64,000 bases of DNA from Cadophora sp. MPI-SDFR-AT-0126 (Eukaryota; Ascomycota; Leotiomycetes; Helotiales; Ploettnerulaceae): assembly GCA_020747065.1 (NCBI GenBank), contig JAGMVK010000027.1:124001-188000 (forward strand), written 5' to 3'. Below, in pieces: positions 45,073 through 55,859 of this stretch. The notes under the pieces are model-generated. The model was not told the origin of the DNA, made no database searches, and worked only from the letters and a program-made list of their open reading frames with translations. Every line of letters starts with the position of its first letter. Position 1 is the stretch's first letter. Position numbers and translations under genes: made by a program.

Positions 45073-47350
45073 ATGCTACCACATGTCATTAGAAATGTCT
45101 TGACGGCATTGATGATTTCTGCTAGCACAGTCAGAGGAGAAAGATCACCATATACTCTTAAAGAGCGTCATAATGTGCCACGAGCATGGTCGAGAGTTGG
45201 TCCTGCTCCAGCAGACCACATGATTCAACTACAGATTGGTCTCAAGCAGAGCCGATTCAGTGAGCTTGAGAATCAATTGTATGAAGGTAAACGAACTGCA
45301 TCCAAATGGACGATCCGTTCTTTCACGACGCCAAGCTAACCATCATCACAGTTTCAACTCCTGGACACGAAAGATATGGCCAGCACCTATCAGAAGATCA
45401 AGTAAACAAGCTCATCAAACCAACCGATGAGACTGCTGACCAGGTCCTCGAGTGGCTTCGAGAACACGACATTGCAGATCAACTTGAGTGGAGCCGAGCC
45501 AAGGACTGGATCAAAGTCTCACTGTCAGTTGAGTCAGTCGAAAGATTACTTGACACGAAATACTCCATCTTCAAGCACGAAGATGGCTCTCACATAGTTC
45601 GAACACCGGAATGGTCGCTTCCATCTCATCTCCACGAGCATATCCAGACGATCCAGCCAACGAACTCATTCCTCCGCATGAAGCCTGAGCGTTCAACCTT
45701 GAAAATAGCTCCAGCCGACGGACCAGATATCCAAATTGCTGCCGACAGAATGCCCTCGAGCAAAGCTCTCGCGGACGTATGCAACGTGACTCTTGTGACG
45801 CCAGAATGTCTGCGTACACTCTATGGTACACAACACCTCCACTCACCACATAAACCATATCGCTAACCTCACCTCACAGGAACAATCGACTACAACCCCC
45901 AATCCACCAGCAAGAACCGCGTGGGAATGACAAACTACCTAGGCGAAACCAGCGTCCGGTCCGACGTCTCTCTATTCCTTTCGCGTTTCCGTCCCGACGC
46001 ATCAGCAAACTTCACCTTGACAAGCATCGCCTCCGGTCCCGACTCCCAAACACCCAACACCACCTCTCTCTCTGCCGGCAAAAACCTCGAAGGGAATCTC
46101 GACGCCGAGACTATCTTAGGAATCGTGTTCCCCACGCCTATGGAAGTCTACAATACAGGCGGCAGTCCACCGTTCGTGCCTGATCTTGCTACGCCGACGA
46201 ATACGAATGAGCCGTATTTGGACTGGCTGCAGTTCATGTTGGGGCTGGAGACTGTGCCTCAGGTCATTAGTACCAGTTATGGGGATGATGAGCAGACTGT
46301 GCCGTTGAGCTATGCGACGGCGGTGTGTAATGGGTTTGCGCGGCTGGGTGCGAGAGGTGTGTCGTTGCTTTTTGCTAGTGGTGATAATGGGGTTGGGTCG
46401 AATGGGGAGTGCGTTTCGAATGATGGGAGGAACACGAGTATGTTCCTACCAATATTCCCCGGTAGTTGTGTAAGTTCTCCCCTCATCCTTCCCCTCCCAT
46501 TCTCTAATCATCGAATCACGTTCCTGGAAACTCATGAGAATTTTCAAGCCATACGTAACAACAGTCGGCGGTACAATGCAAATCAACCCAGAAGTCGTCG
46601 CGTTCAACCCTGCGAATAGCTATGCATCTGGTGGTGGATTCAGCAACTACTTTTCTCGTCCTGCCTACCAGGATGCGGTTGTCGAGCCGTACATCACCTC
46701 GCTCGGCGATCAATTTAAGGGTCTTTACAACACATCTGGACGAGGCTATCCTGATATCTCAGCTCAAGGGTTCCACTATGCGACGATTTGGAATGGGACT
46801 TTAGTACCGCTGGATGGAACGAGGTAACTCACTCACTCATTCATTCATTCCCAGTCTTCATCACCGATACCCAGTTTCCTTCTCTCCTTGTTTTCTGTCG
46901 TTTATTCAGACCTCCTAACTCGGCTACACAGTGCATCCACACCAGCAACCTCATCCATAATCTCACTCCTCAACGACGCCCTCCTCGCAGCCGGAAAGCC
47001 CGTCCTAGGCTTCCTCAACCCCTGGCTGTACTCCCAAGGCTTCAAGGCTTTGACCGACGTGACGAGTGGTTCTGCGCGAGGGTGTGACGGGGCTGGGTTC
47101 CCGGCAAAAGCTGGATGGGATGCGGTTTCTGGATTTGGAACGCCTGTAAGTTCTCCCTGTGCTATTAAAGTAGCTCATGTCGAGGGGGGGGTTTTTTTTT
47201 GGCGGTGGGTGGTAGTAGGAAGAGAGAGAGAGGGAGAAAGAGAGAACATACATGACAGGAACGTGGATGTGCTAGCTGACCTTTGCTATGTGTGATATTT
47301 AGGATTTCCCGAAATTGAAGGCTGCGGCGTTGGATAATGGGATTTTTTGA
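45073..47350 (+). CDS. Sedolisin-type tripeptidyl peptidase (secreted, S53)
   Basis: Six exons, 45073-45286, 45352-45825, 45880-46469, 46549-46823, 46932-47145 and 47303-47350, total 1815 nt (604 aa). A signal peptide ('VLTALMISASTVRG') precedes a pro-domain ('GHERYGQHLSEDQVNKLIKP'). The catalytic domain carries the S53 triad: Glu300 and Asp304 in 'LEGNLDAETILG', and Ser518 in 'DGTSASTPATS', a motif created by the junction of exons 4 and 5. 'ISTSYGDDEQTVP', 'LLFASGDNGVG' and 'YVTTVGGT' are further family signatures, and the end supplies the Asp/Gly calcium site ('GWDAVSGFGTPDF'). It removes tripeptides from the N-terminus of proteins at acid pH outside the cell. The last intron contains a G8-T9 homopolymer pair near 47184. 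Confidence 0.93.
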
Positions 47351-47838
47351 AGGAGGTTCGTACATAATTGGTCTCTGCTCCGCAGTTTTGTTTTCTTTCG
47401 AGATAATCCGGGACTGTTCTTTCTTCTTAGCAATTGACGTAATGGAAGATAAGTAAGTGGCTGCTTGCCTCTTGTATTCTGTCATTTTTGAAACGATAAT
47501 TGAAGCGAGGGGTCGATGGAGGGAAGGGAAAGAGTTTACATGAAGCACCTAATGTATTAGACCCCCAAAGCTGCTTGTAAGGTAAGCCTACAAGAGCCAG
47601 AGATTTGCCAATCTTGATCATACAGCATAGCGTCAACAAGTGCATTTGCCGAGGAGCGTCATGTCACGTCTCAGACCCGAGGTTGAGAAGAAAATGATAC
47701 TTAGGAAATATGCTACATTCTCTTCTTTCCATTCGTGTCTATCAGCTGGCATCGATTAATCAACAATACTGTGAGACAGTCCAAGAAAGCGATGCATCGA
47801 TACCCTTCCCTTCCTCCTCGACTGATCTCGACTCACGC

Positions 47839-50800
47839 TTATTCGTCGGTGACTGCGGCGAACTTGTCCGTCATAGCCTGGATGAGCTCCTCATACTGAT
47901 TTCTTGTTAGCAAGAACAGGTTGGCAGAGCGTTAAACATACCTTCTTTACAATGGCATCCTGTCCATCACCAGGAACCTCGAACTTCATGCTTCGGAGCT
48001 GAGATTGAATATCTGAAGTGGCTTCCCGGACTTTGTTCCAGTTGCCTCCTTGGGCAATGGCCTTCTGAGCCTCATCGTGGAAACCCATCATGGCCTTCAT
48101 CATCCACTCGGTCTTCCAGATAGGGCAGAATTGATCATAATCGGAGTAACCGTTCTGTTGCAAGAAATCTTCCTTGATCAGAAGAGCAACATCAAGGGTG
48201 ATCTTGTCGGGGTCAGAGAGAGCAGACTTTCCGACCAATTGCACAACTTGGTCCAATTCTTCGGAGTCGGTGAGAAGTTGCTTGATACGATCACGGAGTC
48301 TGGGGAACTCTGGATAGTCTTTCTCGTAGAACTTGTCGAGAACAGTGGTGTACTTGCTGTAACTTAGAGCCGTGTTGATGGAAGGGAAATGTTTTCTCTG
48401 GGCAAGCTTCTTGTCGAGACCCCAGAAGACCTGCACAATACCGAGGGTGGAACTTGTGACTGGATCTGAGAAATCACCACCAGGAGGACTGACGGCACCG
48501 ACAATGCTGACACTACCCTCACGGTCTGGACTACCAAGAGCTTGAACCTTTCCGGCACGCTCGTAGAAACTGGCAAGCTTAGCACCAAGATAAGCGGGGA
48601 AACCCTGATCAGCAGGCATTTCTCCCAAACGACCCGACAATTCACGAAGAGCCTCAGCCCATCGGGAGGTCGAATCAGCCATCATGGCAACATCCTTTCC
48701 CTGATCCCTCCAATATTCGGCGATTGTGATGCCTGTCAGAATTAGTACGTGTATGTTGTATGATGGCCAAAATGAAACGGTCATGAGCGAAATGAGTTGA
48801 GACGAAAGGAAAAAAGGTGACAGTAGACGATCAAGGTGAATCGGTAGCGTCGATTTGACAGTAGAATGGTAGTGGTCTGAATGATGAGACAGCGCCCAAA
48901 GAGACGGCATCTAATGCCACGGAGTGAAATGTGCTGGTAGCTGTTTGCGACATTGGGTAATGGTACTCGATCAGAGTGAATAGACGGCGTCGATGTGACA
49001 GCGTATATTACGTTGTAAGCTAGTGAAGGTTGGATAGCCATACGTGGTGATCATGTTGAGACAGCGTCTGACAGGCCATCTGATGCGACAGAGCGAAATG
49101 TGTTGAGCTGGTACAAAATTGATAACGATATGCGACGAAGACGAATCGGCAGTGTCGATTCGAGGGAGCGAGTACATTGGGTAGCACTATGTGATAAGAA
49201 TAATCGGACGGCGTCTGAAAGACTCATTGGGAAGCCTGAGCTTCCGCTCTCCTAAGATGGGATGGCGTGGCATTGTGACGATTCAATGCCCAATTGGTAT
49301 CGAACTTTTTGTCGCAGGTGTGACAGCGGTGCAAATTGCTGGCTTTTGCGGCGGCGCGTACTGCTTTTCGATTCAAGGAGTATTGGGTTATCTCAGGCTT
49401 CTCGATTCCGTTGACCCGATCAGCATGGCTTTGAGTAGCTTCATGGGCGTCGAGTGCATGCCGGCTCTGCAAAGGTATATCGCAGTCATCACAATGAAAG
49501 CGTTGCTGCTCTAACGCCTTGGATCTGACTTTAGCTGCGGTCTTGTTGACCTTGTCTCTGTTTTTCGACGCCCAATCATTTTTCTTGATGCGGTCTTGCT
49601 CTCGAAATGCATCTATATCTCTCTCTCGTTCTGTGACACGCCAATCCCTTGACCTCTTTTGCTTCTTTGCTCTCCGAAGGGCATCAATGATTTCGAGTTC
49701 CTCCGTGCTCAAGTCCAGATTGCCAATGATCTTCTCGTTGAGAGGTAAATGAGTGCAAAGCGGTTCCCGCTCCACAGTATCTCGCTCCCAAAGTAAGACG
49801 GCGTCGTAGTAGACATCTGACTTGGCCTTACGCAGGGCAAGGAAGAGACAAGTAAAGATTGCTTCAAGTGACAGGAACCGAGCTCTGACACGAGGAACGA
49901 GGCCTGGAGACGGTAGAGGCGTCCAACAGAGCAAGCCGAAGTGCGTCATCTGGAAACCCAGATGGAATGCTTTACGTACGAGGATCGGAAGCAGATGGTT
50001 GTCGGGCTTGTAAGTGCGGAATCTCAATATAACCCCATATTCGGCTTCTGTGCCAGATCCAATGTATAGCTTGCTCTTGTAACCAGGCTTCTCCAGAGTG
50101 ACGCAGTAGATCGCCCACATCTTGCCGTCAATCTCGGGTAGAGACTTGAAGAACTCGATACTAGGTGGCTCAGAGGATCTGAGGACGTCATACAGGCCTG
50201 GGCAGAGTGTGAGAGGCGAACATGCGGCTATGCTGTCATATGCAGAGCGCTCAGGGAAGACGGCTTTGAAGGTTGGATTGATATACCAATCAGGTGCATC
50301 GATGGTGAGAAGCTTCCAAGTCAAGTCATCCACCAGTTGGTGAGCAGCGTCGAGATCAAGCAAATCGGCAGTGCCGATTCCAACGGCAACATCGATGCCA
50401 TCACTACTGTCAGAGTCGTAAATGGTGGTACGGATACCGTCCGAATGGTGGTTCTTGGTTCCGACATTGTCTGACTCCGATTCTGAATGTTCAATTGAGT
50501 CTTCGGCAGATGGCTGGAGGATGGGTCAGCAAGTAGTTCGACCAATGTCGTAGATACGACTTACAACACGAGTGGCAGTGATTGCAATTGCAGCACTGTC
50601 TGACTCGGAATCGGAACTGTCGAGTTGGACAATCTCTGGCTTTGGGCGTTTGCTTCTGACGCGTATTGGTTTCGAGTATCTGATTCTGACACTGTCTGAC
50701 TCCGAATCGGAACTGTCGATTTGGATGATCTCTGGCTTGAGTTTTGAGAGACGCTGGGAATGGGTTAGCAAACAGTTCGTCCAACATCGCAGACACGACT

Positions 50801-52411
50801 TACCGGAGTATTGTAATCGGAAGTGCCGTTTCGGACGATGTCCGAGTCAATTGTGAGTTCACCTCCCCGCATTGTGAAGGCACCTGTAGACTATCCCACC
50901 AAGATGAAAGAGGTCTTTGGCCTAATGCTCACCTCTTGCGACGAGAGAAGTGGTTGAACGCCAACGAGGAGATGAGGCTCTTCTCTTGCAATGAGATGAT
51001 TGACTGTCGACGGAATGATCCTCCGGGAGGAAGGTGATGATGAAGGAGAACATCTTGTGCGGGGTTGACGATAGATGAATAGCATTGTGTTGTCCAGGAA
51101 GGTGCAGAGCACTCGTTGAGAAGGGACCTATGTCCTCCATACCAAGGTTCCAGGGGAAGGTGCTGAGGGAGGTGCAAAGGAAGGTGCAAGGAAGGTAAAA
51201 TGAAAGGTGAAATGAAATGGGAGTTCGTACCTGTATAAATTGAAGCTTCACGAGCAGCCACAGGCATGTTGGAGGTATTGGCAATCAAAGTGGTACGCTT
51301 CATGATAGGCTCTTTGCGACCTTCGATGTCAATGGACAATTCTGGGAAATCCATCAAGACTTCAGCCATCTCATTTCCTCGCTCTCCACATCCAACATAG
51401 ATGATAACATCACTGTTGGAGAACTTGGATACAGACTGAGAGATGACGGTCTTTCCACAACCGAAAGCACCTGGAATGGCAACGGTACCACCTTGAACAG
51501 AGGGGAAGAGGGCGTCCAAAACACGCTGTCCGACGATGAAGGGCTTGTCTGATGCAAGTTTCTCGGTCGTTGGGCGAGGGACGCGAACGGGCCAGGTGTG
51601 CATCATGCTGTGCTCGGTCTTCTTGCCATCGAATTCGATCTCCAGGATCTTCTCATCAACCTTGTAGCTTCCCTTCTCCGCAATTCGAGTGATGGTACCC
51701 CGGGCTCTTGGTTGCAAAATGATCTTGTGGTCGTCCAGAAGGGAGTTCTCATAAACGGAACCCCAGATATCTCCTCCTGTAATGTGGTCTCCAACCTTCA
51801 TCAATGGCTTGAAATCCCAGCTCTTCTCTCTGTTCAATGCGGGAACCGCGATACCACGGGGGATGTAAATGCTGTTCGAAACCTTGGAAATCTCTGCGAG
51901 GGGTCTTTGAATACCATCATAGATCGTTTCCATCAAACCAGGTCCGAGTTCGACAGACAGAGGCTTTCCGGTACGAATAACGGGGTCTCCTACAGTTACG
52001 CCAGCTTTCAAGCATTAGCAACGCCTGGCCAAATCATCGAGTATGCCATACCAGTCTCTTCGTAAACTTGGATATACGCTCTATCTGCTTCGATTCGAAT
52101 GACTTCGCCGACGAGTTGATCGTGTCCGACTTGGACCTGGAGCTGTGAGCTTGTGCCAATTGTCTGCCTGGGTCTATCCATACCAACTCGTACATGGCAA
52201 CTCCAACCATGTTCTCTGCTACCACGACGGGTCTGCCAAGTATCAGTAATGCAATGTAATGCTATGCGGATTGAGATGTCAGCATACCCAGAGACGGAGA
52301 AGATGGTGCCTGGATAGCTATCGTTAGCAGTTGAAGTGGTAGCTCAATTAATGAGGGCTTACCATATTGCTCATCATCGTCGTCCTTAATTGCTGCCTTC
52401 TTTGGGGGCAT
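47839..52411 (-). CDS. vma-1: V-type ATPase catalytic subunit A, with a 2.5-kb gene-bearing intron
   Basis: Seven exons, 52411-52363, 52309-52288, 52232-52184, 52142-52052, 52004-51231, 48732-47942 and 47895-47839, total 1833 nt (610 aa), the normal length for this subunit. It starts '[17 protein letters not shown]'. The Walker A motif 'PGAFGCGKT' is at residues about 248-256. '[18 protein letters not shown]' is uninterrupted, so there is no intein at the site used in yeast VMA1. '[18 protein letters not shown]' and '[15 protein letters not shown]' follow. Subunit A hydrolyses ATP in V1 to acidify the vacuole. Intron 5 splits Gly329 between 'EASIYT' and 'ITIAEYW' and is 2498 nt long, against 42-65 nt for the others. 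It hosts another complete gene. Confidence 0.95.
48828..49219. repeat. Degenerate direct repeats in the vma-1 intron
   Basis: Segments beginning 'CGATCAAGGTGAATCGGTAG', 'CGATCAGAGTGAATAGACGG' and 'GACGAAGACGAATCGGCAG' recur at about 48829, 48968 and 49134, roughly 140-165 bp apart. A second shared block, GAGACAGCG...CCATCTGATG-like followed by GAGCGAAATGTG, is seen twice in between. The copies are diverged but in order. Confidence 0.65.
49224..50872 (-). CDS. Nested gene: GIY-YIG-like nuclease with C2H2 fingers and SIM-like motifs
   Basis: Three exons, 50872-50804, 50753-50565 and 50513-49224, total 1548 nt (515 aa), wholly inside intron 5 of vma-1 on the same strand. Residues 32-44 and 64-76 each carry a hydrophobic core plus acidic serine run ('[14 protein letters not shown]' and '[14 protein letters not shown]'), the form of SUMO-interacting motifs. 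Residues about 218-305 resemble a GIY-YIG nuclease: 'WAIYCVTL', 'SKLYIGSG', Arg in 'VILRFRTY' (about 250) and Glu in 'FLSLEAIF' (about 303) occupy the expected order. A basic helical linker leads to two C2H2 fingers, 'CDDC...H...H' (427-449) and 'CHTC...H...H' (483-505). The layout suggests a nuclear DNA-binding nuclease. GIY-YIG membership is by eye and is the weakest part. Confidence 0.82.
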
Positions 52412-52890
52412 ATTGGCTGACAAATCGATCGTCTTCGAATGTCTGGCTCCTGTTGAGGACTTGGAGGTGGTGAGATGGTGTGGGTGGTGGTGGAAGTGGA
52501 GGTGGAGGTGGAAGCTCTGGTTGAAGCTCTTGAGAAAGGCTAGGGCGGCCGTGCACGGAAGATAAGGTTAAGCGAAGCGAAGCTCAAAGTCCTGTAATGC
52601 ATCAGGGACATGTAGGCGGTGCGTGGGGTGGAAACGGACCTTATCCTCACCCACCTACGAAGATGAGGCGAAAGACTAGAAAGTATAAGTAATGATCATT
52701 CACATGTATCCAGGCAATCAATTGTACTATATAATCTCTAGAATATGAACCGGAATTATAAGTGAAGCGGAGCTCGGAATGGACCACAACACTTGAGCAG
52801 CGGCTTCCCAAAGTAATGTAAGTACCAACGTCACCTCTGCTCACCCCAGCTCACTTCACTTCAAAATCATTGCATAGGTACAAATTCAAC
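52412..52890. other. Divergent promoter region, vma-1 / F-box relic
   Basis: About 480 bp between two divergently oriented genes, with a GGTGGT/GGAGGT-rich run just upstream of vma-1 (52465-52515). No gene. Confidence 0.5.
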
Positions 52891-54448
52891 ATGGTATCTT
52901 GGCACCGCCTGCCCGAGGAGATTCGTCTTGCGGTCTTTGAAGTCTTGCTACAAGACGATTGTCCGTTGGCCGGCTTCACTACAGTGTCACGAGAGTGGCA
53001 GACGGTCATCGAGAAGCATACTTTCGCTCGGTTCAAGCTGACGTCGTCACGCGTCCCTCAATTGGGCTCGATGGTTCCTCCAAAGAAGAGAAGTCTCGTG
53101 CGTTACAATCGGCTTTGCTTGGAACTCCAAGAATATGACTGTTCTAGATGTGCACCTGAAGATTTAGACTCGTGGGGCTTGGGCGATGCAGAAAATTCCC
53201 TCGTAACTACAGCATTCCAAGATCTTTTCTCAACCTCAGCGAATGGGAACCAGACAGTAGCTTGCTGCTAGATGTCAGCATCTACTCCCCCAGCGACTCA
53301 GAGCACTGGTTCAAATACCTGACGTTTGAGCCTGATATTGGCGCCGATACATGTGGCCAGGACCAACATGCAAAGCAGACGATGCTGGTCAAAGCCAGAG
53401 CCAGAGCTGACCACCACCACGGATGGAATGCTGGTAGCAGAACTTCCATACCCCCCCTCTGTGGCTGTCGACAAAGTCTTTAATGAAATCCTGGATACGG
53501 GGCCGTTTGATTCCATTGAACAAGAGATTCAGTGGTGGCAGCAACTGCCATTCGTCCCAGCAATAACGGGTGTGCTTTTTCGTCAACAGAACCGCCGACG
53601 ATGGAAACCGGAAGCATTGGCACGAATGTTTGCCCGTCTGTCTGGACTCCAGGAGATTCATTACGAGCCTTGGAGGGAATGGATGGGTGGTCAGACGCAG
53701 TGGACGGACGAATGTGAGTTTTGTGTGTTCGCTACATAGATTGTGGGTTTCAGAGAGCATGCAAATACCCGTGTTTCTTGTAGCTTTCCAACAACTTTTT
53801 AGATCGCTCACTTCACATCAACTACGGAGTCTCGTACTCTTCGAGCATTTCAACCAAACGTACCCAGTTACCACCTATATAGATTTAGGCTGTGACCCAA
53901 TGCGGATCCCATCCTTTCATGTCAGCTAGGCTCTTGCTAACGCTAGTCTCATGCTTGAACATCTCTCGGCATAATTTATGGTGGAAGCTAGCAATTTTTT
54001 TGCTGCTCGAGAGCTTTCCTGGACGTGGCCCAACTTGACTTGGCTTGCGTTGACTTTCCGACTACTCGGGCCACAAGAGCGCTCGACGGAGTTAGATGGC
54101 ATGCTCCAGGCAGCAGCAGCAACAGCCATGGAAATGCCAAATCTTGAAACGATGGAAATATGGACCGGGGAAAAGGGGTTGGCGATGCTCTTCAAGTATC
54201 AGCGCGCTTGGGGAGGACAACCTGCTGTAATAACCTGCAGAGGAACATGGGGTTTGCCCTTGCGGACTCTCGTGGTAGAGGCTTGGAACGCCGTAGCCAT
54301 GAGGCATCGAGACCAAGGACTCATTGCTGTCAAGGAGGTGCTGGATGCTGATAGTGTCAAGTCTCATGGCGATGCCATAAGCCTTTTGAAACTGACCAAG
54401 CCGGTTCTTCGCCCTGTCTCATTGTGGCAAATTAGGTGGAGCATATGA
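52891..54448 (+). pseudogene. F-box protein gene, broken
   Basis: The 5' part encodes a typical fungal F-box ('WHRLPEEIRLAVFEVLLQDD', 'FTTVSREWQTVIE'). The body resembles the large family of ascomycete F-box proteins ('YSPSDSEHWFKYLTF', 'FNEILDTGPFDSIEQEIQWW', 'TWPNLTWLALTFRLLGPQER'). The frame is lost near 53239 and again between about 53340 and 53410, where no GT-AG intron repairs it. After an intron at about 53715-53783, two stops interrupt otherwise coding sequence (TAG near 53928 and TAA near 53971). F-box proteins recruit substrates to SCF ubiquitin ligases; this copy probably no longer makes a full product. A sequencing error could explain one lesion but not all four. Confidence 0.72.
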
Positions 54449-55859
54449 TCCGAGAAGGAGTGGAAGTTTAATAGCACAATCTCTGTTACTAGTTCTTGAA
54501 ATACGCGGAATAGCTGTGAGAACAATTTTGGTCGAGGCTATCTGACAAACCTTTTTTAAAGCAGAAATAGAGTATCATCAACATCGTTTCTGAGCTGATT
54601 AACACTCTTCGAAGCTGATCGTTTTCCTTATATAGCTAAACATTTCTCGGGAAGTAATCCAGAGAATAAGAATAGCCCGATCATGTTCAGTCATATGTAC
54701 TCACGCCCATGGAGATTTTTGAAACCTTCAAGGTAGGCTTCTTGCATTGTCGTGGCTTATTCATCGAATTCTCGCAAAGAGAAAGACGCGGCATACTCGA
54801 CTCCGACACAATGGCTTCTAAGCCCATCAATAGATTAATATGAACATTCTATCGAAGGAGTCTGTTGTGCTGAGGTGTCCTTCTTACTTTAATTCCCAAT
54901 CCCAATATAATTGTGGTTGTTGGGGCCAAGGTTTTGTTGTGTAAGGTCTCGGCTATGATCGGGTTGAGCGATAAGAGATCCTTCAGAAGTGGGAGTGCGA
55001 CGAGAAGTCAACATATCTCTACCTGTAGACAGAGGACATGTTGTCTGTATATTAGTCAAATGCAGACCAAGATAGCACTCAGCTTTTCATATATAAATTT
55101 CGTCCTATCTCGTTCTATAATTAGCGCTGCCAGCGGTTCTGAGACTCTCCTGCCACATCATAGTTTCCCCGCCACCTTTCCCAGGTCAATTTTGCTGTCC
55201 AGTTTGATAACTGCTGTCACTGTCACTATCTCTTTCGCATGTGACTATTCACTCTGTATATGGATTTATTAGACTATATGCTGTATGCAATTATAAATCC
55301 CGCAGAAGATAAGATCACTGGCCAGTATACCATCCTCTCAATCCATTCCATCATCACATGGTGCTTCTGCAAGCATCCGGTTCAGATAACTCAGCGACGT
55401 CGTCTCCCAGCCCGAAGGGCCAACCACAGCGCGGGACAGCAGGATCTGGTCCACTAAACGGGACCGGACAGACTAGCCCCTCGACTGTCGTAGGGTAGGG
55501 GTAGGCAACCTGTATCGACGACTAACTGCACTGCACTGCACTTGACATCCCTCACTGCTTCCCGACTCAGTGCCTCCTCGTTCGAGAGAATGACCACCTT
55601 TGCTCGCGCAACTGATCGAGTTCTGGATACAATACTGCTTGGTGTCCACATACCTTCTGACTGAGTCTGTCGTCAACTCGCACAAGCTAAGCTAAGCTCC
55701 AAGCGGAACTCAGCACTGCAACAACACAGACAGCACTCTCTACTTCAACATCACGAATTACGCCATCTGCCCCGACATTGCTCTGACCAGCTCACCATAA
55801 CGAATCTACGACAAAAGTATCTGGATATAGAGTCACAGATACGCTTCTATAATACTCAG
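54449..55859. other. Intergenic (about 1.4 kb)
   Basis: No gene supported. The right end must contain the promoter and first exon of the WD40 gene that follows. Confidence 0.45.

Larger units (their letters stand above)
48733..51230 (-). other. Giant intron 5 of vma-1
   Basis: Donor GTACGA at 51230 and acceptor CTGACAG ending at 48733, phase 1; joining the flanking exons restores the conserved V-ATPase sequence exactly. A branch-site-like TACTAAT lies about 15 nt before the acceptor. The intron contains a three-exon gene on the same strand (49224-50872), about 360 bp of GA-rich sequence near the donor, and a degenerate repeat block near the acceptor. Confidence 0.93.

Noticed and set aside
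51361..51420. Intein at the classic VMA1 site
   Set aside because: The sequence '[15 protein letters not shown]' is continuous, and the large insertion further on has proper GT-AG ends and interrupts a codon, so it is an intron, not an intein.
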